Shown: positions 35,700-44,002 of the stretch, piece by piece
Position numbering within the stretch: position 1 is the first letter of the stretch
How the letters are laid out: each line of letters starts with the position of its first letter
Origin: UBA2336 sp031395485
GTDB taxonomy: Bacteria > Bacteroidota > Bacteroidia > Cytophagales > Cyclobacteriaceae
Length of the DNA: 64,000 nt
Direction: 5' to 3'
NCBI GenBank assembly: GCA_031395485.1
Contig: JANNUS010000002.1
Coordinates: 1 to 64,000 of the forward strand
Translations under genes and position numbers: made by a program
The notes under the pieces: generated by a model
What the model saw: only the letters and a program-made list of their open reading frames with translations
The model's database searches: none
Told to the model about the DNA's origin: nothing

Positions 35700-36694
35700 G
35701 ATGCTATCGTTAATAATTTTTGAAATGACATGAGTGCTTTTCCAGATTCTAACGACTCGCGAGCTTTTATTAGCGCACTATGCAAACCATTCTTTTGGTT
35801 AGCGCAATACAACGCCATACCCGCATTCGCAATCACTGCAGCATTGTGTTGCATAGTCCCCTTCCCTTCCAGGATATTCATAAAAATATTAGCCGACTCT
35901 TGAACGGTTTCTCCACCTTTCAAATCTTCATGACTAACCTGGGGTAATGCTAAATCTGATGGGCTAGCTATTTGTTCGCCATCGTTAAAAAAATATTTAA
36001 ACGAGCCCGTAAGTGATACTTCATCGTAACCATCGAGCGCATGAAGTATAATAAAATCCTTATCCGTGTTCTGATAAAGATACCCATACTGACGCGCCAG
36101 TTCTAAACTAAACACACCTACTAATTGGATTTTTGGAAACGCTGGGTTTACCATCGGGCCTAACATGTTGAAGAATGTTTTTACTCCAAGTTCTTTCCGA
36201 ATAGGTGCAACATTTTTCATGGCCGGATGAAACAAGGGAGCGTGCATAAAACAAATGTTGGCCTGATCGATACTGCGCTTCAATAAATCAACATCCTTTG
36301 CAAATCTATACCCGAAATATTCCAACACGTTAGATGATCCACAAGCAGAGGATACTCCATAATTTCCATGCTTGGCAACGGGTTGACCAGCCCCTGCAAC
36401 TACAAACGCTGCAAGCGTAGAAATATTAAATGTATTTTTTCCATCTCCACCCGTACCACACACATCCATTACAGGCTGTTCAAACTTTACCGATAGGCAT
36501 AGCTCAAGCATGGCGTCCCGAAAACCTTCCAGTTCAGAAATTGAAATATTCCGCATCATGTATACCGTCATGAAGGAAGCCATTTGACTTGCGTTATACT
36601 TCCCCGATGCTAATTTTATCAACACCTCACGCGCTGTTTCTGTTGTCAATGACTGATGGTCTATTAGCTCATTCAATACTGCTTTCATAGTCAC
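35696..36694 (-). CDS. trpD: Anthranilate phosphoribosyltransferase
   Basis: A 332-residue enzyme with the PRPP-binding VCGTGGDGKNTFNIST, KHGNYGVSS, the anthranilate region MHAPLFHPAMKNV and RKELGVKTFFNMLGPMVNP. It transfers phosphoribose to anthranilate. It is a separate gene, not fused to trpG as in some enterobacteria, and abuts trpG directly. Confidence 0.97.
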   Translation of the reverse strand: MTMKAVLNELIDHQSLTTETAREVLIKLASGKYNASQMASFMTVYMMRNISISELEGFRDAMLELCLSVKFEQPVMDVCGTGGDGKNTFNISTLAAFVVAGAGQPVAKHGNYGVSSACGSSNVLEYFGYRFAKDVDLLKRSIDQANICFMHAPLFHPAMKNVAPIRKELGVKTFFNMLGPMVNPAFPKIQLVGVFSLELARQYGYLYQNTDKDFIILHALDGYDEVSLTGSFKYFFNDGEQIASPSDLALPQVSHEDLKGGETVQESANIFMNILEGKGTMQHNAAVIANAGMALYCANQKNGLHSALIKARESLESGKALMSFQKLLTIAS

Positions 36695-37273
36695 CTAAAA
36701 TTTGTTACTACTTTTTAACCAATTTTCAATTATTCGCGGGCCTTCTGGTGTCATGATGGATTCGGGATGAAACTGCACACCCCGCACGTCATGTGTTTTG
36801 TGCCGTATTGCCATAATAAGCCCATCATCATTTTCGGCTGTCACTATTAGTTCGGGTGGTAACGAGCCTGGAAGTACCACCCACGAGTGATAATGCGTAA
36901 CCTGAAAAGAAGTTGGTAGGCCATGAAATAATTTTTCATCCCGATCAATAACATTAGCTGTAGACGTTACCCCGTGTAACACTTTAGGGATATTGTACAA
37001 CGACCCTCCATAAACCTCTGCAATTCCCTGATGACCAAGGCAAACTCCCAGAATACTTTTTGATGATCCGTATTGATTAATTACAGCTTTCATAATTCCG
37101 GCTTCATCCGGAATACCGGGGCCGGGTGAAAGGAGAATTTTATCAAATTGATTTATTTCCTCCAACGTAATCTTATCGTTACGATGTACTTCATACGCAT
37201 AGCCAAACTGCCGGATAATGTGAACCAGATTGTAGGTGAATGAGTCGTAGTTGTCGAGCACTAAAATTTTCAT
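36695..37273 (-). CDS. trpG: Anthranilate synthase glutamine amidotransferase subunit
   Basis: A 192-residue class I amidotransferase. The nucleophile is C78 in GVCLGHQ, and His/Glu come from VQFHPESI. DNYDSFTYNL is the typical N-terminus and LSPGPGIP the oxyanion loop. It supplies ammonia to TrpE, and in many bacteria is shared with PabB. It lies 4 bp after trpE. Confidence 0.96.
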   Translation of the reverse strand: MKILVLDNYDSFTYNLVHIIRQFGYAYEVHRNDKITLEEINQFDKILLSPGPGIPDEAGIMKAVINQYGSSKSILGVCLGHQGIAEVYGGSLYNIPKVLHGVTSTANVIDRDEKLFHGLPTSFQVTHYHSWVVLPGSLPPELIVTAENDDGLIMAIRHKTHDVRGVQFHPESIMTPEGPRIIENWLKSSNKF

Positions 37274-37277
37274 ACAA

Positions 37278-38657
37278 TTAAATAGTTTGAGCCATTACAA
37301 CCGCGCTTCTTAACGCAGCAAGTTTATTATTAACTTCTTGCAATTCACTTTCGGGGTTTGACTTTGATACCACACCAGCCCCGGCCTGATATATTAACTG
37401 GTTATTACGACTTAAAAACGTACGAATCATAATGGCATGATTAAAGTCTTCATTAAAGCCAAGAAACCCGATTGTCCCTCCATAAAAACCACGGTTAACA
37501 TTCTCGTATTGATTAATTAGGGTCATGGCTTTATGCTTAGGCGCGCCTGACAACGTTCCGGCAGGAAAAGTATCAGCTGCCATTTGTACTACAGAGGCAC
37601 CCGCTTTTAAACGACCCGTAACTTTAGAAACAAGGTGAATCACGTGTGAGTAATACTGAATCTCTTTAAAAACATCGACCTTTACTTCTACTGAATTCCG
37701 GCTCATGTCATTGCGTGCTAAATCTACCAACATGATGTGCTCTGCATTTTCTTTCTCATCAGCAGCCAGTTTATTGGCCATGTCAGCATCGTCTTGATCA
37801 TTGCCTGATCTTTTAAATGTACCTGCTATAGGATAAATGCTAGCTTCACCATTCTTCACTTGAAGCTGAGCCTCTGGCGATGAGCCAAAAAGTTTAAAGC
37901 TTCCATAATCGAAATAAAACAAATAGGGCGATGGATTAATTGATCGCAGTGCGCGGTATACATTAAAATCATCTCCTTTAAAACGTGTAGAAAATCTTCT
38001 TGACAACACAATTTGAAAAACGTCTCCCCGATTGCAATGTTCAATGCCATTTTTTACCATTTCCCTAAACTGCTCATCCGAAACATTGGAGGTTTCATTC
38101 CCAATAGCTTGAAACTTATAAGTTGAAAATCGGTTACTAAAAATTAGTTGTTCAATTTTATCCAGCCCTTTACTACTCTCATTATCAAGAGAGTTTTCCG
38201 TTATTGTAAGTTGGTTAGAAAACTGATCAACAACAATTACATAACGGTATAGTGTATAGAGGACGTCCGGAATAGATTCGTTAGTTTTAATGATCGGTAT
38301 CGATTCAAAAAAACGTATCGCATCATAATTCATATATCCAAACAGTCCACATCCCAATTCTGCATCAAAAGCATTCCTAAACTGCTCAAGCTTGCTAAGA
38401 AATTCATCGTTTTCTGTAATTACTTCTTTCAAAATACTTCCATCTGGAAATCTAAATTCCACTTCAGAACCTCTTACTATGATACTGGCGAGCGGATCGC
38501 AACAAATCATAGACAAACTATTTTCATGACCATGATAATCAGAGCTCTCTAACAAAATACTTCCGGCAAATACATCTCTGAGCTTCAGATAAATGTTAAC
38601 CGGAGTAAGTGTGTCTGCTAATAACTTCTTCGACTTACTATATATTTTATACTTCAT
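37278..38657 (-). CDS. trpE: Anthranilate synthase component I
   Basis: A 459-residue protein from ATG 38657; an in-frame ATG at 38669 would add four residues. An N-terminal domain with a feedback-site-like LLESSD is followed by the chorismate-binding domain: QIVLSRRF, NPSPYLFYFDYG, GSSPEA, PIAGTFKR, EHIMLVDLARND, FPAGTLSGAPK and the terminal YQAGAGVV. It makes anthranilate from chorismate. It is the first structural gene of the operon, 23 bp after the attenuator hairpin. Confidence 0.96.
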   Translation of the reverse strand: MKYKIYSKSKKLLADTLTPVNIYLKLRDVFAGSILLESSDYHGHENSLSMICCDPLASIIVRGSEVEFRFPDGSILKEVITENDEFLSKLEQFRNAFDAELGCGLFGYMNYDAIRFFESIPIIKTNESIPDVLYTLYRYVIVVDQFSNQLTITENSLDNESSKGLDKIEQLIFSNRFSTYKFQAIGNETSNVSDEQFREMVKNGIEHCNRGDVFQIVLSRRFSTRFKGDDFNVYRALRSINPSPYLFYFDYGSFKLFGSSPEAQLQVKNGEASIYPIAGTFKRSGNDQDDADMANKLAADEKENAEHIMLVDLARNDMSRNSVEVKVDVFKEIQYYSHVIHLVSKVTGRLKAGASVVQMAADTFPAGTLSGAPKHKAMTLINQYENVNRGFYGGTIGFLGFNEDFNHAIMIRTFLSRNNQLIYQAGAGVVSKSNPESELQEVNNKLAALRSAVVMAQTI

Positions 38658-38680
38658 AATTACAAACATCTATAAAACGA

Positions 38681-38708
38681 AAAGCCCCCCGAGTTCTCGG
38701 GGGGCTTT
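38681..38708 (-). terminator. trp operon attenuator (rho-independent terminator)
   Basis: A perfect 13-bp stem AAAGCCCCCCGAG / CTCGGGGGGCTTT with a 2-nt loop as written (in practice a slightly larger loop). On the minus strand it is followed by TCGTTTTATAG. It sits between the Trp-rich leader ORF and trpE, 22 nt after the leader stop and 23 nt before trpE. Its place marks it as an attenuator rather than an end-of-operon terminator. Confidence 0.9.
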
Positions 38709-38730
38709 TATACTTATTACTATTTAAAAA

Positions 38731-38802
38731 CTAAAGCATAGCCATCCACCGATTCAAGCTGAACCTGTGCCACCACCATGCCATGTTAGAATGCTTTCTC
38801 AT
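38731..38802 (-). CDS. trpL: trp leader peptide (attenuation control)
   Basis: A 23-codon ORF directly upstream of the attenuator. It reads MRKHSNMAWWWHRFSL, then NRWMAML and a TAG stop: three consecutive Trp codons at positions 9-11 and another at 19. Four Trp codons in 23 cannot reasonably be chance in front of trpE. When tryptophan is scarce, ribosomes should stall at the triple Trp. The segment around codons 18-19 (CGGUGG) could then pair with the C-run of the terminator's 5' arm, with one mismatch, and block it. Its ATG overlaps the stop of the bTHX gene (TAATG), so translation may be coupled. A second in-frame ATG at codon 7 is an alternative start. Confidence 0.88.
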   Translation of the reverse strand: MRKHSNMAWWWHRFSLNRWMAML

Positions 38803-38984
38803 TATGCTTCTGCCTTTTTCTTAGGTGCTCGCTTTGCTTTTGGAGCAGATTCAGATACAACAGCAGCAACCGGCTTTGAAGTTGCTCTCTTCAACCTAGC
38901 CTTAATTGATTTCTTGCTCCTGGTAACTCCAAAAGAGCCCATTGTGCGCTTTCCTTTTTTACTCTTTTTATCTCCTCTTCCCAT
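38802..38984 (-). CDS. Small ribosomal subunit protein bTHX
   Basis: A 60-residue, very basic protein beginning MGRGDKKSKKGKR-x-MGSFGVTR, which matches the MGKGDxxTxxGKxxxGxYG signature of the 30S protein Thx found in Thermus and Bacteroidota. The remaining about 35 residues form an Ala/Lys/Pro-rich tail longer than in Thermus. ATG 38984 is chosen because the signature starts there. The TAA stop overlaps the ATG of the trp leader peptide, an unusual junction between a ribosomal-protein gene and an amino-acid operon. Confidence 0.85.
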   Translation of the reverse strand: MGRGDKKSKKGKRTMGSFGVTRSKKSIKARLKRATSKPVAAVVSESAPKAKRAPKKKAEA

Positions 38985-39034
38985 GATTAAAAATATTATC
39001 GGCAATAATAACAAACCTACAATGGATTGCAAAA

Positions 39035-39577
39035 CTATTCCTTAAGAATATAAAGAATGCAGTCCTTAGGATCATTATTCTGATTGATAAATCGAAACCA
39101 TTTCGATAATCTGGCTTCTTCCGTTAATCCACATTTAGCCAGCACTTTTCCGGATAGTACATTTTCAGCATCAATAAATGTCCATATTCTATGAATCTCC
39201 TTTTCTTGATTTAGTTTTTGTAAAAGAGCCCTGCAAGCTTCTGTGGCAAAGCCCATTCGCCAATAAGTAGGACTAAAGCAGTATCCAAAATGAACCTTGC
39301 CCTCTTCATTAACGGCACCGATACTTCCGATGAATTTGTTACTTTCTTTAAGCCTGATTCCAAAAGAAAAATCAGTTCCCTTATCCCAGGCAGCAGTAGC
39401 GTATTCTACAAAATTACGCGCATCATCAATGGATTGATGGGTGCTGAACGCCATGTATTTGGTTGCCTCTGGCTTACTCGCATAACTATAAAATATTTCC
39501 TCGGCATCTTCGTACTTTAGCCGCGTGAGCAGCAAGCGTTCTGTTTCAATTTTTTCTGGGAGATTTACTCGGTTCAT
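39035..39577 (-). CDS. GNAT-family N-acetyltransferase (RimJ/RimL type)
   Basis: A 180-residue acetyltransferase. The N-terminal ETERLLLTRLKYEDAEEIF, central HFGYCFSPTYWRMGFATEA (acetyl-CoA loop region) and VLAKCGLTEEARL are typical of the RimJ/RimL group that acetylates protein N-termini or small amines. Substrate unknown. It lies 50 bp upstream of the bTHX gene on the same strand; a link to ribosomal-protein acetylation is possible but speculative. Confidence 0.9.
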   Translation of the reverse strand: MNRVNLPEKIETERLLLTRLKYEDAEEIFYSYASKPEATKYMAFSTHQSIDDARNFVEYATAAWDKGTDFSFGIRLKESNKFIGSIGAVNEEGKVHFGYCFSPTYWRMGFATEACRALLQKLNQEKEIHRIWTFIDAENVLSGKVLAKCGLTEEARLSKWFRFINQNNDPKDCILYILKE

Positions 39578-39701
39578 CTAGATTAATTTGAAAATTGTTT
39601 GATTTGAAAATAGGATTAAGTGTCACGTCACATCTGCTATTCAAGTTCAAATCGTTAAAATTAGGGGTGATAATGGATAAACATTTTCAAATTAACGAAC
39701 C

Positions 39702-39717
39702 TGCCTGCCAGCAGGCA
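39702..39717. repeat. Short palindrome, TGCCTGCCAGCAGGCA
   Basis: A perfect palindrome with 7-bp arms around CA, between the divergent GNAT and small hypothetical genes. It is similar to the palindrome at 19041-19060, suggesting a small dispersed repeat family. Confidence 0.4.
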
Positions 39718-39745
39718 AGTCTTCAAATAATCAAATCAACTATTC

Positions 39746-39985
39746 ATGGCAAAAAGTCAAAACATTGTTCATCAATACTTCAAGAAGAGAATTGACACCT
39801 TACAAATACTGGTTAGGGTTAACCCCATTCTTTTTACGGGTACCGAAATCACAATTCTGGATGGGGGCGAATTAACCGTGCGCGAGATGGAATTTGATTC
39901 GGAGGTTTTTGAAGACTTGAAGGTTGATGGTTTTGAGCTGTGCAGCCCCTTGGAATTTAATCTCTATCTGTCAGGATTAGTTTAA
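39746..39985 (+). CDS. Small conserved-looking hypothetical protein
   Basis: A 79-residue acidic, soluble protein starting MAKSQNIVHQYFKKRIDTL. It has alternating strands and an acidic middle (REMEFDSEVFEDL), and no signal peptide, membrane segment or known motif. The start follows an AT-rich leader, and the frame is closed by a stop just before the SRP RNA gene. Its codon use resembles that of neighbours, so it is probably a real gene; function unknown. Confidence 0.6.
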   Translation: MAKSQNIVHQYFKKRIDTLQILVRVNPILFTGTEITILDGGELTVREMEFDSEVFEDLKVDGFELCSPLEFNLYLSGLV

Positions 39986-40038
39986 AATACTTCAATTTTA
40001 AACTTTGCCATAAACTTGAAAACATTACTTTTGCGACC

Positions 40039-40130
40039 GGCAGACCGGCACGACCAGCTCCTGTTGAATTCCCCCAGGATCGGAAGGTAGCAAGGGTAGA
40101 TAGTTGTAGCGGTGCGATGTTCGGTTTGCC
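40039..40130 (+). ncRNA. ffs: Signal recognition particle RNA, small bacterial type
   Basis: The core CCCCCAGGATCGGAAGGTAG plus CAAGGG is the Bacteroidota form of the SRP domain IV tip (GGAAG tetraloop side and asymmetric loop). The outer stem is formed by GGCAGACCGGCA (40039-) and its near-complement ending TTCGGTTTGCC at 40130, followed by ATTTTT as a terminator run. The ends are set by this stem and may be a few bases off. It binds Ffh for co-translational membrane targeting. Confidence 0.88.
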
Positions 40131-40220
40131 ATTTTTACTACGTCATACATAAGCAATTGAGTGAAGTAGTATTTTACCCTCCACATTCTTTCCTTACTTT
40201 TACTCGTAAAACCACTACAA

Positions 40221-40877
40221 ATGAAATTCTTTATTGACACCGCAAATCTTACTGAAATAAAAGAAGCCCACGACCTTGGCGTATTGGATGGCGTAACTAC
40301 TAATCCTTCGCTTATGGCTAAAGAAGGCATTAAAGGTACTGCTAATGTTATGGCTCATTACAAGGCTATTTGTAACATCGTTGACAATAATGTTAGTGCC
40401 GAGGTGATTGCCACAGACTTCGATGGCATTATTAGGGAAGGTTATGAATTAGCAAAAATTGATGACAAAATTGTGGTTAAAGTGCCTATGATTAAAGACG
40501 GTGTAAAGGCTCTAAAAAAATTCAGCAGTGAAGGCATCCGCACAAACTGTACGTTGGTTTTTTCGGCAGGTCAGGCAATTTTAGCTGCTAAAGCAGGCGC
40601 TAGTTACGTTTCTCCTTTTGTTGGCCGATTAGATGACATCTCACAGGATGGATTAGAACTTATTGCGCAAATCCGCCATATCTATGATAACTATGGATAC
40701 GAAACAGAAATTCTCGCGGCTTCTGTACGTCATACGATGCATCTTATAAAGTGTGCAGAAATAGGGGCCGATGTATCAACTTGTCCGCTGAGCGTAATTT
40801 TAGCTTTGCTAAATCATCCCTTAACAAATAGCGGCCTCGAAAAATTCTTAAGTGACCACCGGAAGGCTAATCAATAG
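40221..40877 (+). CDS. fsa: Fructose-6-phosphate aldolase / small transaldolase
   Basis: A 218-residue TIM-barrel protein. MKFFIDTANLTEI and GVTTNPSLMAKEG are the family start, the Schiff-base lysine is K87 in VVKVPM, and NCTLVFSAGQA, SPFVGRLDD and ILAASVRH follow. The length and sequence fit the FSA/TalC group; whether it acts as aldolase or transaldolase cannot be decided here. The MntA gene starts 1 bp after its stop. Confidence 0.92.
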   Translation: MKFFIDTANLTEIKEAHDLGVLDGVTTNPSLMAKEGIKGTANVMAHYKAICNIVDNNVSAEVIATDFDGIIREGYELAKIDDKIVVKVPMIKDGVKALKKFSSEGIRTNCTLVFSAGQAILAAKAGASYVSPFVGRLDDISQDGLELIAQIRHIYDNYGYETEILAASVRHTMHLIKCAEIGADVSTCPLSVILALLNHPLTNSGLEKFLSDHRKANQ

Positions 40878-40878
40878 T

Positions 40879-41172
40879 ATGAGACTATCTCAGAGCGAAA
40901 TTGATTTTTTAAAAAGCTTCTTTTCTTCTAAACCAGTAAAGCGGGCTTTTGTTTTTGGGTCTTACTCAAGGGGAGCAGGCGATCAGGCTAGTGATCTGGA
41001 TATTCTGGTGGAGTTGGACTACACAAAACATATTGGTCTTGGGTTTATAAAGATGAAATATGAAATTGAAGATGCTCTTCACAAGAATGTTGATCTTGTT
41101 TCAGAACAAGGGGTTTCTCGGCACATTATGCCTTTCATAAACAAGGACAAAAAATTGATATATGAAAAGTGA
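40879..41172 (+). CDS. mntA: MntA-type nucleotidyltransferase antitoxin
   Basis: A 97-residue minimal nucleotidyltransferase from ATG 40879. The motif GSX10DXD is intact: G27-S28 and D39-L40-D41 (GSYSRGAGDQASDLDILVE). In HepT-MntA systems this protein transfers AMP to the HEPN toxin and silences it. Its stop overlaps the toxin gene start by 11 nt. It lies in the gap between fsa and ftsE. Confidence 0.9.
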   Translation: MRLSQSEIDFLKSFFSSKPVKRAFVFGSYSRGAGDQASDLDILVELDYTKHIGLGFIKMKYEIEDALHKNVDLVSEQGVSRHIMPFINKDKKLIYEK

Positions 41173-41497
41173 AATGGGTGACAATCAACGTATTGTTCAT
41201 ATCCATGAAGCGATTGCTGAAATTTTAACATACACGAAAAGCATTGACTTGGCTGAGTTTAAGAATAACTCCATGATACGATTCGCCTCTATTAAACAAA
41301 TTGAAATCATTGGTGAAGCAGCTAAAAATATTTCAGAAGAAACAAGAAAAAAATATCAGGATATTGAATGGAGGCAAATATCAGGTTTAAGGAATTTTCT
41401 TGTTCATGAGTATTTTGGTATTGATTCCGATTTGATCTGGCAAATAATTCAAACCGATATACCGGATCTTAAAAATAAACTGGAGAAAAAAACCTAA
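41162..41497 (+). CDS. hepT: HepT-type HEPN-domain toxin
   Basis: A 111-residue HEPN protein (DUF86 type). The RX4HXY active-site motif is complete: R77, H82 and Y84 in RNFLVHEYF. In studied systems it is an RNase toxin whose Tyr is AMPylated by MntA. ATG 41162 overlaps the antitoxin stop by 11 nt; an alternative ATG at 41174 lies just after it. The antitoxin-first order is the less common arrangement but is known. Confidence 0.9.
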   Translation: MKSEMGDNQRIVHIHEAIAEILTYTKSIDLAEFKNNSMIRFASIKQIEIIGEAAKNISEETRKKYQDIEWRQISGLRNFLVHEYFGIDSDLIWQIIQTDIPDLKNKLEKKT

Positions 41498-41503
41498 AAT
41501 TGA

Positions 41504-42211
41504 ATGTTTTCAACTGATCCCGTTGTACGCGTAAAGGACGCCCATATTTTTCAGGATAACACCACCGTATTACGCGATATAAATTTCGATATTGAGAAAG
41601 GTGAGTTTGTCTTTTTAATTGGACGAACCGGATCAGGAAAATCATCTTTACTAAAAACCTTGTATGCCGATCTTAACCTGAGGTTGGGAGATATTGATGT
41701 TGCCGGGTTTAACATCCGTGGCATCAAAGACTCAAACGTACCCAAACTGAGAAGGAAGTTGGGAATAATTTTTCAGGATTTTCAACTTTTCCCCGATCGC
41801 ACAGTAGCCGATAACCTAATGTTTGTTTTAAAAGCAACAGGCTGGAGCGACAATGGAAAAATGAGGGGACGATTAAGCGAGGTACTCATGCAGGTTGGGT
41901 TAGGTTCGGTTGAAAAGAAAATGCCGCACCAGCTTTCTGGAGGAGAACAACAACGTATTGTGATTGCACGCGCGCTATTGAATGAACCTGTAATTTTAAT
42001 AGCCGATGAACCAACCGGGAACCTGGATCCCGAAGTTTCTTTCGGTATTCTAAAATTATTTCATCAAATTAATAAAAGCGGAACAGCGGTGTTAATGGCC
42101 ACACATGATTACGGGCTAATACGGAAAATCCCTACTCGAATTCTAAAATGCGAGGATGGTAAAATTGTAGACTCCGCTATTGAGCCTTTTGAATTAACCT
42201 CCGAATACTAG
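41504..42211 (+). CDS. ftsE: Cell-division ABC ATPase FtsE
   Basis: A 235-residue ABC ATPase: Walker A GRTGSGKSS (about 41-49), Q-loop IIFQDFQLF, signature LSGGEQQR, Walker B VILIADEPTGNLDP, H-loop ATHDY. Strong similarity to the FtsE group over LolD (FPDRTVADNLMFVL). No ftsX is adjacent, as often in Bacteroidota. The last about 18 codons and the following junction are duplicated at 53910-54006. Confidence 0.88.
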   Translation: MFSTDPVVRVKDAHIFQDNTTVLRDINFDIEKGEFVFLIGRTGSGKSSLLKTLYADLNLRLGDIDVAGFNIRGIKDSNVPKLRRKLGIIFQDFQLFPDRTVADNLMFVLKATGWSDNGKMRGRLSEVLMQVGLGSVEKKMPHQLSGGEQQRIVIARALLNEPVILIADEPTGNLDPEVSFGILKLFHQINKSGTAVLMATHDYGLIRKIPTRILKCEDGKIVDSAIEPFELTSEY

Positions 42212-42255
42212 AAAAGTTTTTTACGTGCTGATTTTCTCAGCATTCTTCGCTGCTT
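42158..42255. repeat. Direct repeat, left copy (about 97 bp)
   Basis: Covers the end of ftsE, the convergent junction and the end of the next minus-strand gene. The matching copy at 53910-54006 differs at only a few positions (one A/G, a 1-base indel with a neighbouring change, one C/A), about 95% identity. The two copies bound an 11.7-kb block. Confidence 0.85.
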
Positions 42256-43849
42256 TTTTCTTAACTTTTTTCTTCAGCATTACCTCTACCCCAAATCTTA
42301 AAACAATTTTATCTCCGTATGGGCTCTTGTGGTGGACATCAAACATAGTGTACATAACTGAAGATGTGCCTTTAATGCTTTTGCTGATTTTATATTTTTT
42401 ATTGAGCCCTACAAACATTGATTTTACCCACTGCCTTTCCCCCAGCTCACCAGGTATTTTAAGTGAAGGAATATATGCTCTTATTACTTCAAGTTCTATT
42501 CTTGGTTGAAAGCCTCTGAACAAATCATACTCAATATAAATCCTGGGGCCGTATGCTTTAGCTGGATAAATCTCTCGCTGGTCTACATCCAAGGCCAACC
42601 GATAGTTCCAGCCCATTCCGGCATTCAGTTTTCCCGTGATCCGATAACCTGCATATGGATTCAAATCAAGCAGCCACGCCTTTTTGTTTTGAACGTGAAA
42701 CAATATTCCCGGAACTACGCGCTCAATAAACGCCCTATCTTTCATAGGGTTGGGTATCTTCTTAGGCAAGTCTTTAATGCTTTGAACACTGCTGTGCTTT
42801 TGCTTGAGTTTAGCCATCTGGCTCATTGCCCCCATCAATAGCTTTTCTTTGCCGGCAAAATGATCGATAGCTTGTTTAGCTGCCTGCTTCTGCAATTCCT
42901 CTTTTGTAAGCTGTCCATCAGCAAGCGGCATATCTTTTGGCACTCCCAATTTCTCTGTTGCATTTTTAACGACTGTAGACTCTCCTACTTTTTCTTCAAC
43001 CTTGGCAACTACTTCCTCCTTCTTTGGCGGATTCTTTAGCTTATCGGTAACTTCCTTTACCTCACCACCTAATTCCTTTACTTCTTTGCCAACACCACCT
43101 GTTTTCAATTCACCTACACCATCGGGGAGGGACGTGTTTATTCCGGAGCCAGATGGACTAGCTAAAGAAGGAACTTTCACTCCCGGTATGGCAAGATTGG
43201 ACTTAATGCCCAGCGATTTTATTTTTGGAAAATTGAGGTCCGTGCCAGGAATTCCGATATCGAGTTTAGTAAGGCCTTTTGTAAATTTCTTTAGTTCCTT
43301 TTTAACCCGGGGAGGCAGCTTAAGGCTATCGAGCTTTTTAATACTTCGTGCTTTCAGTGCTTCGGTTTTACTTTTCAAACCAGCCAGCTTAGCTTCTTTT
43401 AATTTCGTGAGGCTGTCGATTCTTGCATTTAACTTTTCTGTTGGAAGTTTCAGTGTGCCAAGACTATCAATCCGTTGTTTTATTCTTGATATTGAGCTTG
43501 CAATTTTTTGCCCAACAGAATCATATTCGCTCTTTAACTTTGCAAACTTCGCTTTTGTTTGCCGTTGAATTGAGTCCAAGCCACTAAGTTGCATTAGGTT
43601 AATGTTGCGAAGGCTATCGGCCTTGTGCTTCACTCTGGAAACCGAGTTTCCAAGTTTTTGCCCTACTGAATCGTAACTGCCCTTTACTTTATCATACTTC
43701 TCTTTTGTGCGCTGTTTAACTGAATCTAGTTGGTTACGCTTACTTTGGTATAGGCTATCGGGTACTTCAATATACACGCTGTCCTTGTTTTGGGCATAGC
43801 CCGACAAGCAGAGAAAGAATAAACAAAACGAGATAACCCTTTTTAACAC
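42221..43849 (-). CDS. Outer-membrane protein with coiled-coil repeats, function unknown
   Basis: A 542-residue protein with a signal peptide (SFCLFFLCLSGYAQ, about 1-20). Two copies of a roughly 50-residue helical repeat (ex. KYDKVKGSYDSVGQKLG and KFAKLKSEYDSVGQKIA) are followed by a long Lys/Leu-rich helical region to about 330. The last about 180 residues have amphipathic beta-strands rich in Tyr/Phe (LDLNPYAGYRITGKLNAGMGW), like a small outer-membrane barrel. The final residues AAKNAEKIST are encoded in the duplicated 97-bp segment and are nearly shared with the C-terminus of the anti-sigma gene at 53987. No known family recognised. Confidence 0.7.
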   Translation of the reverse strand: MLKRVISFCLFFLCLSGYAQNKDSVYIEVPDSLYQSKRNQLDSVKQRTKEKYDKVKGSYDSVGQKLGNSVSRVKHKADSLRNINLMQLSGLDSIQRQTKAKFAKLKSEYDSVGQKIASSISRIKQRIDSLGTLKLPTEKLNARIDSLTKLKEAKLAGLKSKTEALKARSIKKLDSLKLPPRVKKELKKFTKGLTKLDIGIPGTDLNFPKIKSLGIKSNLAIPGVKVPSLASPSGSGINTSLPDGVGELKTGGVGKEVKELGGEVKEVTDKLKNPPKKEEVVAKVEEKVGESTVVKNATEKLGVPKDMPLADGQLTKEELQKQAAKQAIDHFAGKEKLLMGAMSQMAKLKQKHSSVQSIKDLPKKIPNPMKDRAFIERVVPGILFHVQNKKAWLLDLNPYAGYRITGKLNAGMGWNYRLALDVDQREIYPAKAYGPRIYIEYDLFRGFQPRIELEVIRAYIPSLKIPGELGERQWVKSMFVGLNKKYKISKSIKGTSSVMYTMFDVHHKSPYGDKIVLRFGVEVMLKKKVKKKAAKNAEKIST

Positions 43850-43901
43850 GCGGTAAAATTATGAAAGTGATACTGATATAGAAAAATATTTACTCAACAT
43901 A

Positions 43902-44002
43902 GCGCAAGCGTCCGCTTGTGCCTACTCAATAAAATATATCTCAAGCAAACCCTGTCCTCCAGCATAATCTCTTGCACCACCCGCTGTCCTGAGTTTGCAA
44001 CT
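43902..44002 (-). pseudogene. REP hairpin plus 3' remnant of a second REP-transposase gene
   Basis: The palindrome GCGCAAGCGTCCGCTTGTGC (43902-43921) abuts a minus-strand coding remnant ending ARDYAGGQGLLEIYFIE and a TAG stop. That tail is clearly related to the C-terminus of the intact transposase next door (AKDYYEGKQVGLLEVEFLE). It is therefore the 3' end of a different, otherwise lost RAYT copy with its own REP. A degenerate copy of the same REP and tail occurs in the element at 53767-53902. Confidence 0.65.

Noticed and set aside
38752..38772. A second sigma-54-like motif (TGGCACAGGTTCAGCTT, minus strand) inside the trp leader ORF
   Set aside because: The GG-N10-GC spacing is right, but TTG of the -12 box is CAG and the sequence is fully explained by the leader codons; no activator site is nearby.
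39986..40038. A tRNA gene before fsa
   Set aside because: The structured stretch has the SRP RNA tip GGAAGGTAG and no tRNA T-loop or anticodon arm.
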